Shown in pieces: positions 26,467 through 36,211 of a stretch of 64,000 nucleotides of DNA (positions are counted from its first letter, which is position 1; each line of letters starts with the position of its first letter). Origin of the DNA: Paraburkholderia tuberum STM678 (lineage in GTDB: Bacteria > Pseudomonadota > Gammaproteobacteria > Burkholderiales > Burkholderiaceae); NCBI RefSeq assembly GCF_902833905.1, contig NZ_CADFGP010000013.1:62001-126000 (forward strand), given 5' to 3'. The notes under the pieces are model-generated. The model was given only the letters and a program-made list of their open reading frames with translations. It made no database searches and was not told the origin of the DNA. The position numbers and the translations under genes were made by a program.

Positions 26467-29400
26467 ATGCCACTTACAGAAAAAATGACCGCATCGCAGG
26501 CCGTCGATCAACTCCGTTTCCGCCGCATACTTCGCCGCAATATCGCGCTGCCTTTGGGCGTCGGCCTCGTCACGATGGCGCTGTTCGTCGGCTTGATCGC
26601 GTATCTCGTGTCGACGATGAACTGGGCCGAGCACTCCGGGCGCGTGATCGGCGACGCCAACGAATTGCTGCGGCTCGCGGTGGATCGCGAATCGTCGATG
26701 CGCGGCTTTCTGATCACCGGTAACGAGAGTTTCCTCGCGCCGTATGAAAACGGCGGCCCGAAATTCAAGGCACAGCTCGAAGCGTTGAAAAAGCAGGTCG
26801 CCGACAACCCGCCGCAAATCGAGCGGCTCAAGCAGATCGAGGTCTTGCAGGAGCGTTGGAGCCGCTTCGCCGAACAGATCATCGACGCGCGCCGCCGCAA
26901 CCAGGACTATGAGAGCACGATCGCAGCGGGGCGCGGCAAGCTCGAATTCGACGAAATGCGCCGCGAATTCGGCGATTTTCTCGACGTCGAATTGCGCTTG
27001 CGCCAGCAGCGCGTCGAAGCGACGCGCAACGTGACGGCGACGCTGGTCGGCGTGTTCCTGCTGTTCAGCCTCGTCGTCAGCGGCCTGCTAGCGTGGCGAG
27101 GCCGTCGCGAACTGCTGGACCTGTCCGAGACCTACGACGACGTGCTGCGCCGCCAGGGCGAACAGACCGCGCTGCTCGAGCAGCAGGTCTGGTTGCGCTC
27201 GGGCCAGCGCCTGCTCGCGGACAAGGTCGTCGGCCAGACGAGCGCGCCGCTCGTCGGCCGCGCGATGCTCGAGTTTCTCGCCCAATATCTCGATGCGCTC
27301 GTCGCCGCGCTGTACGTGCGCGACAGGCAGAGCGGCACGCTGCGCCGCATCGCCGCGTACGGCTATAGCCGTGACAGCGAGCAGACGGCCGCTCTGAGTT
27401 TCGAGGAGGGTGAAACGCTGGTCGGCCAGGCCGCGCGCTCGCGCCGCACGCTGGTGTTGCGCGACGTGCCGGCCGATTACGTGCGGGTCGTGTCGGCGAC
27501 GGGCAGCGGCGCGCCGCGCAATCTGCTGATCCTGCCGATCGACAACGACGGCCAGGTCAACGGCGTCGTCGAAATGGGCTTCCTGCGCGAGGTGACGCCG
27601 CGCGACGAAGAGTTCATGGAGCTGATCCGCCACAGCATGGGCAATTTTCTCGAGGCGGCGCTGTATCGCGAACGCCTGCAGGATGCGCTCGCCGAGACGC
27701 AGCAGCTGAACGAGGAGTTGCAGGTCCAGCAGGAGGAGTTGCGGGTCTCCAACGAAGGGCTCGAGGAACGCGGCCGCGCGCTGCTGGAATCGCAACGGCG
27801 CCTCGAAGCGCAGCAGGCCGAGCTCGAACAGACCAATGTGCGGCTCGAGGAATACGCGCTGCGGCTGGAGCGGCAAAAATCGGATCTGCTGCGCGTGCAG
27901 AACGATCTGGCGGCCAATGCGGAGCGCCTCGAACAGTCGAGCCGCTACAAGTCCGAGTTCCTCGCGAACATGTCGCACGAATTGCGCACGCCGCTGAACA
28001 GCTCGCTGATTCTCGCGAAGCTGCTGCAGCAGAATCGCAGCGGCAATCTGACCGACGAGCAGGTGCGCTACGCGGAGACGATCCACGCGTCGAACAGCGA
28101 TCTGCTCGTGCTGATCAACGACATTCTCGACCTGTCGAAGGTCGAGGCGGGTCAATTGACGGTCGAGCACGAAACGGTGTCGATCGAGGCGACGCTGCAA
28201 TCGCTCGAAGAAATGGTTCGTCCGATCGCGGCGACCAAGCACTTGCGTCTCGCCTTCGACAAGTTGCCGGGCACGCCCGATACGTTCGTCACCGACGGCC
28301 AGCGGCTCACGCAGATCCTGCGCAACCTGCTGTCGAACGCGGTGAAGTTCACCGAGCGCGGCGAGGTCACGCTCGAGGTCGCCAGGGTCGAGGACAACGT
28401 GCTGCGCTTCGACGTGCGCGATTCGGGCATCGGTATTCCGGCCGACAAGCTCGACCTGATCTTCGAGGCGTTCCAGCAGGCCGATGGCTCGACGAGCCGT
28501 CAATATGGGGGCAGCGGCCTCGGGCTATCGATTTCGCGCGAGTTCTCGCGGCTGCTGGGCGGGCGCATCACGGTGGCGAGCGAAGTCGGCAAGGGCAGCG
28601 TGTTTTCGCTGTGGCTGCCGCTCGACACCGCACCCGCCGCGGTGATCCCGCCAGCGAATGGTCTGGCAGGCCGGGCGCCGCCCACCGCGTCGCGCGAAGC
28701 CTTGCTGCCCGGCGCCGCCGAGCCCGCCGCCGCGTCGATAGCCGACGATCGCGACCATCGCACCCGCGCGGGCCGTCTGATCGTCGCGGTCGAAGACGAT
28801 CCGCCGTTCGCCGCGATTCTGCGCGATCTCGTGCACGAACTCGACTTCGACTTCGTGCACGCGAGCGATGCCGCGAGCGGCCTCGCGCTGGTGCGCGACA
28901 TGCGGCCGGCCGCGGTGCTGCTCGACGTCGGTCTGCCGGACCGCTCGGGCCTCACGGTGCTCGAATGGCTGAAGAACGATCCGCTGACTCGCCATATTCC
29001 GATCCATATCGTGTCGGCCACCGATCATGCCGACAAGGCGCTGCACCTCGGCGCGATCGGCTACACGCTGAAGCCGACCGCGCGCTCGACGATGGAGGCC
29101 GCGATCCGCCGCCTCGAAGCGCGGCTGCAACAGCGCCTGAAGCGCGTGCTGGTGATCGAGGACGACGCGCCGATGCGCGAAAGCATCCGCGCGCTGCTGC
29201 AAAGCGAGAACACCGAGATCGTCGCGGTCGCGACGCTCGCCGAGGCGTTCGAGCAACTGTCGGCGCTGACGTTCGACTGCGTCGTCACCGATCTCGCGCT
29301 GCCGGACGGCACCGGCTACGATCTGCTCGAACGCCTCGCCGCGAACAGCGCGCATGCATCGCTGCCGGTGATCGTCTACACGGGCCGCATGCTGTCCGGC

Positions 29401-29946
29401 GAAGAGGAGCACCGGCTGCGCCGCTACTCGAAGTCGATCATCATCAAGGGCGCGAAATCGCCGGAGCGTCTGCTCGATGAAGTCACGCTGTTTCTGCATA
29501 GCGTGGAGTCGTCGCTCGCGCCGGAGCAGCAGCGCATGCTGCGCACCGTGCGGCAACGCGACAATGCGTTCGAGGGCCGCACGATCCTGCTCGCCGAAGA
29601 CGACGTGCGCAACATCTTCGCGCTGTCGCACGTGCTGGAGCCGCTCGGCGCGAAACTGCTGATCGCGCGCAACGGCCGCGAGGCGCTCGACGAACTGGAG
29701 AACGGGCCGGAAGTGCATCTGGTGCTGATGGACATCATGATGCCCGAGATGGACGGCCTGACCGCGATGGGCGAGATTCGCCGCAATCCGCGCTTCGCGC
29801 ATCTGCCGATCATCGCGCTGACCGCGAAGGCGATGGCGAACGATCGCGCGCGCTGCCTCGAAGCGGGTGCCGACGACTACGTGTCGAAACCGATCGACGT
29901 CGACAAGCTCGTCGCGCTGTGCCGCGTGTGGCTGCGGCAGCGCTGA
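26467..29946 (+). CDS. Hybrid sensor histidine kinase (CHASE3-GAF-HisKA-HATPase-3xREC)
   Basis: 1159 residues. Two membrane helices (about 28-48 and 198-219) enclose a CHASE3-like periplasmic domain with SSMRGFLITGNESFLAPYENG. A GAF domain spans about 250-410 and a long Gln/Glu coiled coil about 415-495. The phospho-acceptor is H504 (MSHELRTPLN). ATPase boxes include NLLSNAVKFTERG, DSGIGIP and YGGSGLGLSIS. Three receivers follow with Asp at about 820, 942 and 1089. The architecture resembles stress and biofilm master kinases that work with CheR/CheB-like partners. Those partners are the next two genes. The ATG at 26467 gives a full first helix; another ATG lies at 26485. Confidence 0.93.
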   Translation: MPLTEKMTASQAVDQLRFRRILRRNIALPLGVGLVTMALFVGLIAYLVSTMNWAEHSGRVIGDANELLRLAVDRESSMRGFLITGNESFLAPYENGGPKFKAQLEALKKQVADNPPQIERLKQIEVLQERWSRFAEQIIDARRRNQDYESTIAAGRGKLEFDEMRREFGDFLDVELRLRQQRVEATRNVTATLVGVFLLFSLVVSGLLAWRGRRELLDLSETYDDVLRRQGEQTALLEQQVWLRSGQRLLADKVVGQTSAPLVGRAMLEFLAQYLDALVAALYVRDRQSGTLRRIAAYGYSRDSEQTAALSFEEGETLVGQAARSRRTLVLRDVPADYVRVVSATGSGAPRNLLILPIDNDGQVNGVVEMGFLREVTPRDEEFMELIRHSMGNFLEAALYRERLQDALAETQQLNEELQVQQEELRVSNEGLEERGRALLESQRRLEAQQAELEQTNVRLEEYALRLERQKSDLLRVQNDLAANAERLEQSSRYKSEFLANMSHELRTPLNSSLILAKLLQQNRSGNLTDEQVRYAETIHASNSDLLVLINDILDLSKVEAGQLTVEHETVSIEATLQSLEEMVRPIAATKHLRLAFDKLPGTPDTFVTDGQRLTQILRNLLSNAVKFTERGEVTLEVARVEDNVLRFDVRDSGIGIPADKLDLIFEAFQQADGSTSRQYGGSGLGLSISREFSRLLGGRITVASEVGKGSVFSLWLPLDTAPAAVIPPANGLAGRAPPTASREALLPGAAEPAAASIADDRDHRTRAGRLIVAVEDDPPFAAILRDLVHELDFDFVHASDAASGLALVRDMRPAAVLLDVGLPDRSGLTVLEWLKNDPLTRHIPIHIVSATDHADKALHLGAIGYTLKPTARSTMEAAIRRLEARLQQRLKRVLVIEDDAPMRESIRALLQSENTEIVAVATLAEAFEQLSALTFDCVVTDLALPDGTGYDLLERLAANSAHASLPVIVYTGRMLSGEEEHRLRRYSKSIIIKGAKSPERLLDEVTLFLHSVESSLAPEQQRMLRTVRQRDNAFEGRTILLAEDDVRNIFALSHVLEPLGAKLLIARNGREALDELENGPEVHLVLMDIMMPEMDGLTAMGEIRRNPRFAHLPIIALTAKAMANDRARCLEAGADDYVSKPIDVDKLVALCRVWLRQR

Positions 29947-29980
29947 CGGCGCGAGCGTTGGCACGCAAGCGAGCAATGCG

Positions 29981-30826
29981 ATGAAACCGTCCGCATCTGA
30001 GGTACCGCACCGCATCAGCGATTTCGACATCGAGCTGCGGCTGCTGCTCGAGGCGATCTATCTGAAGTATCAGCACGACTTTCGCCACTACGCGATGTCG
30101 TCGCTGCGCCGCCGCCTCACGCAGGCGCTCGATGAATTCAACGTGGAGACGCTGTCGCAATTGCAGGACCGCATCATGCGCGACGGCTACGAGTTTTCGC
30201 GGCTGTTCCGCTACCTGACCGTGCAGGTCAGCGACATGTTTCGCGATCCGTCGTATTTCCTCGCGCTGCGCGAGCATGTGCTGCCGCGTTTGCGCACCTA
30301 CCCGTCGATCAAGGTGTGGGTCGCCGGATGCAGCACCGGCGAAGAGCTGTGGTCGCTGAAGATCCTGTTCGACGAGGAGGGTCTCACCGAGCGCACGCTG
30401 TTCTACGCGACCGACATCAACCCCGACGCGCTCGCGCGCGCGGAGGCGGGCATCTACGCGCTCGAACGCATCCAGGGCTTCACGCAGAACTATCTGGCGG
30501 CGGGCGGCACGCGTTCGCTGTCGGACTACTATCATGCAGCATATGGCGGCGCGCGCTTTGCCGGCTCGCTCAAAGAGCGCGTGGTGTTCGCCGATCACAG
30601 CCTGTCCACCGACGAAGTGTTCCTCGAAGCGCATCTGGTGTCGTGCCGCAACGTGCTGATCTATTTCGATCGCGGCTTGCAGGATCGTGCGTTGGGGCTG
30701 TTCGAGAACGCACTGGTGCGGCGCGGCTTTCTCGGCCTGGGCAGCAAGGAAACCCTGCGGTTTTCACGTCACTACCCGGCGTTCGACGAGTTTCGCGCGG
30801 CCGAACGCATTTATCAGAAGCGTTAG
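29981..30826 (+). CDS. CheR-type protein methyltransferase
   Basis: 281 residues. An N-terminal helical CheR domain (FRHYAMSSLRRRLTQAL) precedes the SAM-binding domain with VWVAGCSTGEELWSLKILF, FYATDINPDALARA and VSCRNVLIYFD. CheR methylates glutamates of chemoreceptor-like proteins. No chemoreceptor is encoded nearby, so the substrate may be the CHASE3-like sensor region or another protein. It lies 34 bases after the hybrid kinase gene and 10 bases before the CheB gene. Confidence 0.93.
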   Translation: MKPSASEVPHRISDFDIELRLLLEAIYLKYQHDFRHYAMSSLRRRLTQALDEFNVETLSQLQDRIMRDGYEFSRLFRYLTVQVSDMFRDPSYFLALREHVLPRLRTYPSIKVWVAGCSTGEELWSLKILFDEEGLTERTLFYATDINPDALARAEAGIYALERIQGFTQNYLAAGGTRSLSDYYHAAYGGARFAGSLKERVVFADHSLSTDEVFLEAHLVSCRNVLIYFDRGLQDRALGLFENALVRRGFLGLGSKETLRFSRHYPAFDEFRAAERIYQKR

Positions 30827-30836
30827 CGAGGTCGCG

Positions 30837-31478
30837 ATGCCACGCTCGACCAGTGAACCCCCGCCCACCCAGGCCGCCGACGCCAGCGCCGCGCGGACGC
30901 ACGCGCGCCGCGGCTATCAACTGGTCGTGATCGGCGGGTCGGCGGGCGGCATCGAGGTGCTCAAGGTGCTGCTCGCCGCGCTGCCCGCGCGCTTCGCGGC
31001 AGCCGTGATGATCGTCGCGCATCTGCCGCCCGATTCGCCGAGCTATCTGGTGCCGGCGATCGCGCATCGCTGCGCGCTGCCGGTGGTCGAACCCGATGCG
31101 GGGGAGCTGATTCTGCCGGGCCGCGTGTACGTCGCGCCGGCCGGTTATCACATGCTCGTCGAAGTGGACCGCACGGTCGCGCTGTCGACCGCCGCGGCGG
31201 TGCGCTTCTCGCGGCCGTCGATCGACGTGCTGTTCGAATCGGCCGCCGCGGTGTACGGCGAGCGGCTGCTCGCGATCCTGCTGTCCGGCGCCAACGACGA
31301 CGGCGCGCACGGGCTCGAACGCGTGCGCGCGCTCGGCGGCACCGCGTGGGTGCAGGATCCCGGCAGCGCCGGTGCACCGGAGATGCCGCGCGCGGCGATC
31401 GAGCGCGGCGCGGCCGACGCGATCTACAATCCCGCAACCCTGGCGAAGCGCCTTGCCGCGCTGCCGACTTCCCTCTGA
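30837..31478 (+). CDS. CheB-type methylesterase lacking a receiver domain
   Basis: 213 residues containing only the catalytic CheB domain. The Ser of VIGGSAGGIEVL, the His of VAHLPPDSPSYL and the Asp in LLSGANDDGAHGL form the expected active site. The usual N-terminal receiver is missing, so phosphorylation cannot control it directly. The start at 30837 follows GAGG. It is part of the kinase-CheR-CheB-kinase operon. Confidence 0.92.
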   Translation: MPRSTSEPPPTQAADASAARTHARRGYQLVVIGGSAGGIEVLKVLLAALPARFAAAVMIVAHLPPDSPSYLVPAIAHRCALPVVEPDAGELILPGRVYVAPAGYHMLVEVDRTVALSTAAAVRFSRPSIDVLFESAAAVYGERLLAILLSGANDDGAHGLERVRALGGTAWVQDPGSAGAPEMPRAAIERGAADAIYNPATLAKRLAALPTSL

Positions 31479-31487
31479 TCCGGTGCC

Positions 31488-32615
31488 ATGACGAACTCAC
31501 CTGTGAACATCCTGATCGTCGACGACATCGTCCACAACATCACCGCGCTGCAAGCGTTGCTCGCGCGGCCCGACGTCGCGGTGCTGGTCGCCGACTGCGG
31601 CACCGCCGCGCTCGATCTGCTGCTCAAGCACGAAGTCGCGCTGGCGATTCTCGACGTCAATATGCCCGGCATGAACGGCTTCGAGCTGGCCGCGCTGATG
31701 CGCGGCAGCCCGCGCACGTCGCACGTGCCGATCATCTTCCTGAGCGCGACCGCGCAGGACGCGTCGCGCACGTTCCGTGGCTATGAGGCAGGCGCGGTCG
31801 ACTTCCTGTACAAGCCGTTCGATCCGCGCATCCTGCAGTCGAAGGTCGACGTGTTCGTGCAGCTGGAGCAGCAGAAGCGCGAGCTCGCCGCGCAACTGGT
31901 GACGACGCGCCAGATGCTCGAAGCGAACGAAATGCTGATGGCGGTGCTCAGCCATGATCTGCGCACGCCGCTCGGCGCGGTGCTGGCGTCGGCGGAATAC
32001 CTGATGCGCACGGCCGCCGACGAGCAGGCCGCAACCGTCGCCGCGCGCGTGAAGAACAGCGCCCTGCGCATGGCGCGGATGGTCGATCAACTGCTGAACC
32101 TCGCGCGCCTGCAAGGCGGACGTCTGCCGTTGCAGCCGCGCTCGATCGAGCTCGCGACGCTGTGCCGCTCGGTCATCGACGAATTCGCATCGCAGAAGAG
32201 CGGCAAGCAGATCGTGTTCACCTGCACCGGCAATACGGCCGGCGCGTGGGATACCGATCTCGTGTGGCAGGCGGTGTCGAATCTCGTCAGCAACGCGCTG
32301 CATCATGGGGCGCCGGAGGGCGATATCGGCGTGGAGGTCGATGGCGACGCCGAGGATTGCGTGCGCCTGAAGGTGTCCAATCGCGGCACGATTCCGGCGG
32401 AGGTGTTTCCGCATCTGTTCAAGGCGTTCGTGTCGAACGGCAACGGCGCGCGCTCGCGCGAAGGGCTCGGGCTCGGTTTGCATATCGTGCAGCAGATCGC
32501 GCGCATGCATGGCGGCGACGTCAGCGTCGTATCCACGGACGAGTCCGGCACGACCTTTACGATCGAATTGCCGAGGACGGTGGCGTTGCAGCGGGGGTCG
32601 TTTACCCGGCGATAA
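31488..32615 (+). CDS. Receiver-histidine kinase hybrid
   Basis: 375 residues. An N-terminal receiver has the acidic pair DD near residue 12-13, phospho-Asp D56 (AILDVNMPGMNG) and a conserved Lys in YKPFDPR. A HisKA domain with H156 (LSHDLRTPLG) and an ATPase domain (NLVSNALHHG, REGLGLGLHIVQQIA) follow. There is no membrane segment, so it is cytoplasmic. It probably receives phosphate from the large hybrid kinase encoded three genes upstream. It lies nine bases after the CheB gene. Confidence 0.93.
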   Translation: MTNSPVNILIVDDIVHNITALQALLARPDVAVLVADCGTAALDLLLKHEVALAILDVNMPGMNGFELAALMRGSPRTSHVPIIFLSATAQDASRTFRGYEAGAVDFLYKPFDPRILQSKVDVFVQLEQQKRELAAQLVTTRQMLEANEMLMAVLSHDLRTPLGAVLASAEYLMRTAADEQAATVAARVKNSALRMARMVDQLLNLARLQGGRLPLQPRSIELATLCRSVIDEFASQKSGKQIVFTCTGNTAGAWDTDLVWQAVSNLVSNALHHGAPEGDIGVEVDGDAEDCVRLKVSNRGTIPAEVFPHLFKAFVSNGNGARSREGLGLGLHIVQQIARMHGGDVSVVSTDESGTTFTIELPRTVALQRGSFTRR

Positions 32616-32715
32616 AGCATCGCCAGGCCGGCGATCACGCCGGTGGGCCACCGCGTGCCCGCTGTGCTACGCTTGCCGCAACCCAATTCACGCAGCGCAA
32701 GCACGAATCCCCATC

Positions 32716-33540
32716 ATGCGTTCCTGGCGCCTCGCATCACCGCAGCGCAGCGGTCAGATCAGCACCGCGCGCGCCACCGACCTCGTCATGGCGATCTCCC
32801 ACCCGGATGCCGACGCGCTCGCCGCGAGCATTCTGCTGACGGTTGGCGAATCGTTGTCGCTGCCCGTCTCGCAGTGCACGATCTTCGCGTATGAGTTCGA
32901 CGCGCGGCCCCGTACGGTGTCGGCGGCCGACCATCGCGGCGGGCATTTTCTGCGCGACGTCGCCGAACGCTACGCCGCGCATTTCTATGCGCTCGACGGC
33001 AATCGCGCGATCATCGGTCAATCGAACCACAGCCGGCGCACCGCTTCGCGCGATGCGCTGGTGCTGCATCAGCAGCGCGGCGACGAAATCGAAAACGAAG
33101 CGTATCGCGCGGCCTGCTACGCGCAGCCGAACGTATCCGACCGGCTGTCGTTGCTCGTGCAGCCGGCGGATAGCGTGTGGCTGTCGATCAACCTGTATCG
33201 CGACCGCGCGTACGGCGTGTTCGCGCCGGGCGAACTGGAGCGGATCGAAAGCGTCGCGCCGCTGTTCGCGCATGCGGCGAAGGGCCAATACGCGCTGAAC
33301 GGGCAACATCAGCAGGGCACCGGTGCGGCGATGCTCGCGCGCGTGCGGCGCTTATGTCCGACGCTGACGCCGCGCGAGCTCGACGTGTTGCGTGGCACGC
33401 TCGATGGCGCGAGCGCGGCCGAGATCGCCGGGCAGATGGGCGTGAAGCGGGCGAGCGTCGTCACGTACCAGAAGCGCGCGTACGCGCGGCTCGGGATTTC
33501 AAATCAGCGGCAACTGTTCGCGCTGTGTATGCAGCCCTAG
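32716..33540 (+). CDS. LuxR-type transcriptional regulator
   Basis: 274 residues. The C-terminal helix-turn-helix reads LTPRELDVLRGTLDGASAAE, then IAGQMGVKRASVVTYQKRAY, a LuxR/GerE domain with an unusual Tyr-Gln-Lys recognition helix. The N-terminal 200 residues are unlike receivers or acyl-homoserine-lactone sensors and are not recognised. It begins 100 bases after the signalling operon on the same strand and could be its output or an independent gene. No strong ribosome site is seen. Confidence 0.82.
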   Translation: MRSWRLASPQRSGQISTARATDLVMAISHPDADALAASILLTVGESLSLPVSQCTIFAYEFDARPRTVSAADHRGGHFLRDVAERYAAHFYALDGNRAIIGQSNHSRRTASRDALVLHQQRGDEIENEAYRAACYAQPNVSDRLSLLVQPADSVWLSINLYRDRAYGVFAPGELERIESVAPLFAHAAKGQYALNGQHQQGTGAAMLARVRRLCPTLTPRELDVLRGTLDGASAAEIAGQMGVKRASVVTYQKRAYARLGISNQRQLFALCMQP

Positions 33541-34046
33541 CTGCACATCTGTCGAAACTCGCGCCGAAGCGCGCGTCGCATCGCGCTTCGAGTCCGCTTC
33601 AACTCCGCTTACCCCGCGCCTCGTCCTGCGTCTCCCGATCCCAGCGTTTCAACCACGGCATCACGAAATCCGCGAAGCCGTCGGCCGATGGCGACAGCGC
33701 ACGCTTGGTCGACCGATACACGCACACCTCGCGAATCGTTTCAGGATCGACGATGCGCCCCATCACGAGCTATCGCAGACGCGCACGACCACCTTCGGCT
33801 TGTCGCGCGCGTATTCGGCGATCGCCGCGGGCAGCGCCGTCGACGCGATGACGAGCGGCGCGCCGACCCGCACGATGCCGGCCGCGCGGTTGCGGATATG
33901 ATTGTGCGCGGCGCGTCGACGACCGACACTCGTGCGGGTCGACTTGGCCCGGCAAACCCGCTTAGACTCAAGGTTTGCCCTGTCGTCCCGCGGCGCGCGG
34001 ACGACCGCTACAACAGGCCTGCAGAGGCCGTCTTCAAGGACCCGTC
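33541..34046. other. Intergenic stretch with a broken LysR gene
   Basis: About 300 bases are occupied by a LysR remnant on the minus strand (33599-33905). The last 140 bases before the aminotransferase gene show only its AAGGA ribosome site. Confidence 0.5.
33599..33905 (-). pseudogene. LysR-type regulator remnant with internal deletion
   Basis: Read downwards from 33903, one frame gives GIVRVGAPLVIASTALPAAI, typical of the first strand of a LysR effector domain, and stops at 33763. A second frame from about 33770 gives GRIVDPETIREVCVYRSTKR, then ALSPSADGFADFV, a typical LysR C-terminus that stops at 33599. The DNA-binding part and about 100 central residues are missing. Confidence 0.7.
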
Positions 34047-35246
34047 ATGTTCGACCATATTCCCGCCTATCCGGGCGACCCGATTCTGAGCCTGAACGAA
34101 GACTTTCAGCTGGACCCCCGGCCGAACAAGGTCAACCTCAGCATCGGCATCTATTTCGACGACGCCGGCAAGCTGCCGGTGATCGACGCGGTGCGCCGCG
34201 CCGAAACCGCGCTGCTCGACGCGATCGGCCCGCGCTCGTATCTGCCGATGGCGGGTCTGCCGCTCTATCGCGACACCGCGCAGGCGCTCGTGTTCGGCGC
34301 CCACAGCGCGGCGCGCGCCGAAGGCCGGATCGCGACGCTGCAAACGCTCGGCGGCTCGGGCGCGCTGAAGGTCGGCGCCGATTTCCTGAAGCGCTATTTC
34401 CCCGGCTCGCAAATGTGGATCAGCGATCCGAGCTGGGAAAACCATCGCGTGGTGTTCGAAGGCGCGGGCCTCACGGTCAACACCTATCCGTACTACGACG
34501 CGCAGACGGGCGGCCTGCGCTTTGCCGACATGCTCGCCGCAATCGACGCGCTGCCGGAAAAGAGCATCGTCCTACTGCACGCGTGCTGCCATAACCCGAC
34601 GGGCGTCGATCTGAGCCCGTCGCAATGGGCGGAACTGGTGCCGGTCTTGCAGCGCCGCAAGCTGATCGCGTTCGTCGACATGGCCTACCAGGGTTTCGGC
34701 GCGGGCCTCGAAGAAGACGCCGCGCCGGTGCGCCTGCTCGCCGACGCGAACGTGCCGCTGATCGTCGCGAACTCGTTCTCGAAGAATTTCTCGCTTTACG
34801 GCGAGCGCGTCGGCGCGTTGAGCGTGGTCTGCAAGAGCGCCGACGAAGCGGCGCGCGTGGCGGGCCAACTGATGTCGGCGGTGCGCGCGAACTACAGCAA
34901 TCCGCCGACGCACGGCGCGCGCCTCGTCGCCAACGTGCTCGCCGATGCGACGCTGCGCGCGTCGTGGGAAGCCGAGCTCGGCGCGATGCGCGAGCGCATT
35001 CTGGCGATGCGCAAGGTGATCCACGCCGGACTCGACGGACGCGTCGATGAAGTGATGCGCGCGCGCTATATCGCGCAGCGCGGCATGTTCACGTATACGG
35101 GCCTGTCCGAAAGCCAGGTCGAGCGTCTGCGCAACGAATACGCGGTGTACGTGCTGCGCTCGGGCCGCATGTGCGTCGCCGGGCTGAACGCGCGCAACGC
35201 GGACTATGTCGCGTCGTCGATCGCGGCGGTGGTGTCGGGCGCCTGA
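34047..35246 (+). CDS. tyrB: Aromatic amino acid aminotransferase (TyrB/AspC family)
   Basis: 399 residues, the family length. It shows the class I N-terminus PGDPILSLNEDFQLDPRPNK, the Gly-rich QTLGGSGALKVG, NPTGVDLS, the cofactor Asp in VDMAYQGF, and the PLP lysine in NSFSKNFSLYGERVGAL. The enzyme moves amino groups between aromatic amino acids or aspartate and 2-oxoglutarate. AAGGA precedes the ATG. Substrate preference between TyrB and AspC cannot be read with certainty. Confidence 0.92.
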   Translation: MFDHIPAYPGDPILSLNEDFQLDPRPNKVNLSIGIYFDDAGKLPVIDAVRRAETALLDAIGPRSYLPMAGLPLYRDTAQALVFGAHSAARAEGRIATLQTLGGSGALKVGADFLKRYFPGSQMWISDPSWENHRVVFEGAGLTVNTYPYYDAQTGGLRFADMLAAIDALPEKSIVLLHACCHNPTGVDLSPSQWAELVPVLQRRKLIAFVDMAYQGFGAGLEEDAAPVRLLADANVPLIVANSFSKNFSLYGERVGALSVVCKSADEAARVAGQLMSAVRANYSNPPTHGARLVANVLADATLRASWEAELGAMRERILAMRKVIHAGLDGRVDEVMRARYIAQRGMFTYTGLSESQVERLRNEYAVYVLRSGRMCVAGLNARNADYVASSIAAVVSGA

Positions 35247-35345
35247 AGCGCTCCGGCGCTCGGGGCCGCTGTTACGGCACGCGTGAATATGATGGGCGGC
35301 GCGCACGGGCGCGCCGTCACAACGACAATTTTGGAGACACCGACG

Positions 35346-36140
35346 ATGGCCACGACCCTCGAAGCGCAACCGGCGAGCCCGCCCAGATCGGCCGCGATGC
35401 ATCCGGACGAATGGCAGGCGCGCGTGCAACTTGCCGCGTGCTACCGGATTTTCGATCTGCTCGGTTGGACCGAGATGATCTACAACCACATCACGCTGCG
35501 CGTGCCCGAAAGCGTCAGCGGCCCGGAGCGCCAGTTCCTGATCAATCCGTTCGGGCTGCACTACAGCGAAGTGACCGCGAGCAATCTGGTGAAGATCGAT
35601 GCGCAGGGGCGCGTGCTCGATGGCTCGCCGTATCCGGTGAATCCGGCTGGCTTCGTGGTGCATGCGGCGCTTCACGAGGGCTTGCCCGACGCGCACTGTG
35701 TGATGCATACGCATACGACGGCGGGCGTCGCGGTCGCCTGCCTCGAAGAGGGCCTGCAGCAGACCAACTTCTATAGCGCGCAGTTGCACGACCGGATCGC
35801 GTATCACGACTTTGAAGGCATCACGATTCATGCGGAAGAGGGGCCGCGGCTGCTCGCGCATATCGGCGACAGGCAGGCGGTGATCCTGCGCAACCACGGT
35901 CTGCTATCGTGGGGCCGGACGTTGCCGCAGACCTTCGCGATTCTGTGGACGCTGAATCGCGCGTGCGAAGTCCAGGTGGCGACGTTCTCGATGGGCCGCG
36001 CTCGGCCGGTGCCGGAGGAGGTCGCGATTCGCTGCTCGCGCGACGCGCTGCAGTTCGATCCGCGCCACGGCGCCGGACAGGACGTGTTCGATGCGCTGGT
36101 GCGGCGGGTCGACCGGATCGATGCGAGTTTCCGGCAATGA
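35346..36140 (+). CDS. Class II aldolase/adducin-family protein
   Basis: 264 residues. Metal-binding His residues lie in VMHTHTTAGVAVA and a late LRNHGLLSWG, with WTEMIYNHITLRVP near the N-terminus. Family members include fuculose aldolase, ribulose-5-phosphate epimerase and many uncharacterised decarboxylases; the substrate is unknown. The ATG at 35346 has GGAG nine bases upstream. It lies between an aminotransferase gene and a PanE-like gene, all on the plus strand. Confidence 0.9.
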   Translation: MATTLEAQPASPPRSAAMHPDEWQARVQLAACYRIFDLLGWTEMIYNHITLRVPESVSGPERQFLINPFGLHYSEVTASNLVKIDAQGRVLDGSPYPVNPAGFVVHAALHEGLPDAHCVMHTHTTAGVAVACLEEGLQQTNFYSAQLHDRIAYHDFEGITIHAEEGPRLLAHIGDRQAVILRNHGLLSWGRTLPQTFAILWTLNRACEVQVATFSMGRARPVPEEVAIRCSRDALQFDPRHGAGQDVFDALVRRVDRIDASFRQ

Positions 36141-36211
36141 TTGAAGCCACGCGTAAAAGAGCGCGACAATCGACGCTGCAATAATCACAGCAACAGGCAA
36201 GGATTCAGGCG

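Noticed and set aside
28525..30030. 501-codon minus-strand open frame opposite the hybrid kinase
   Set aside because: It is a mirror of the receiver domains with no family features of its own.
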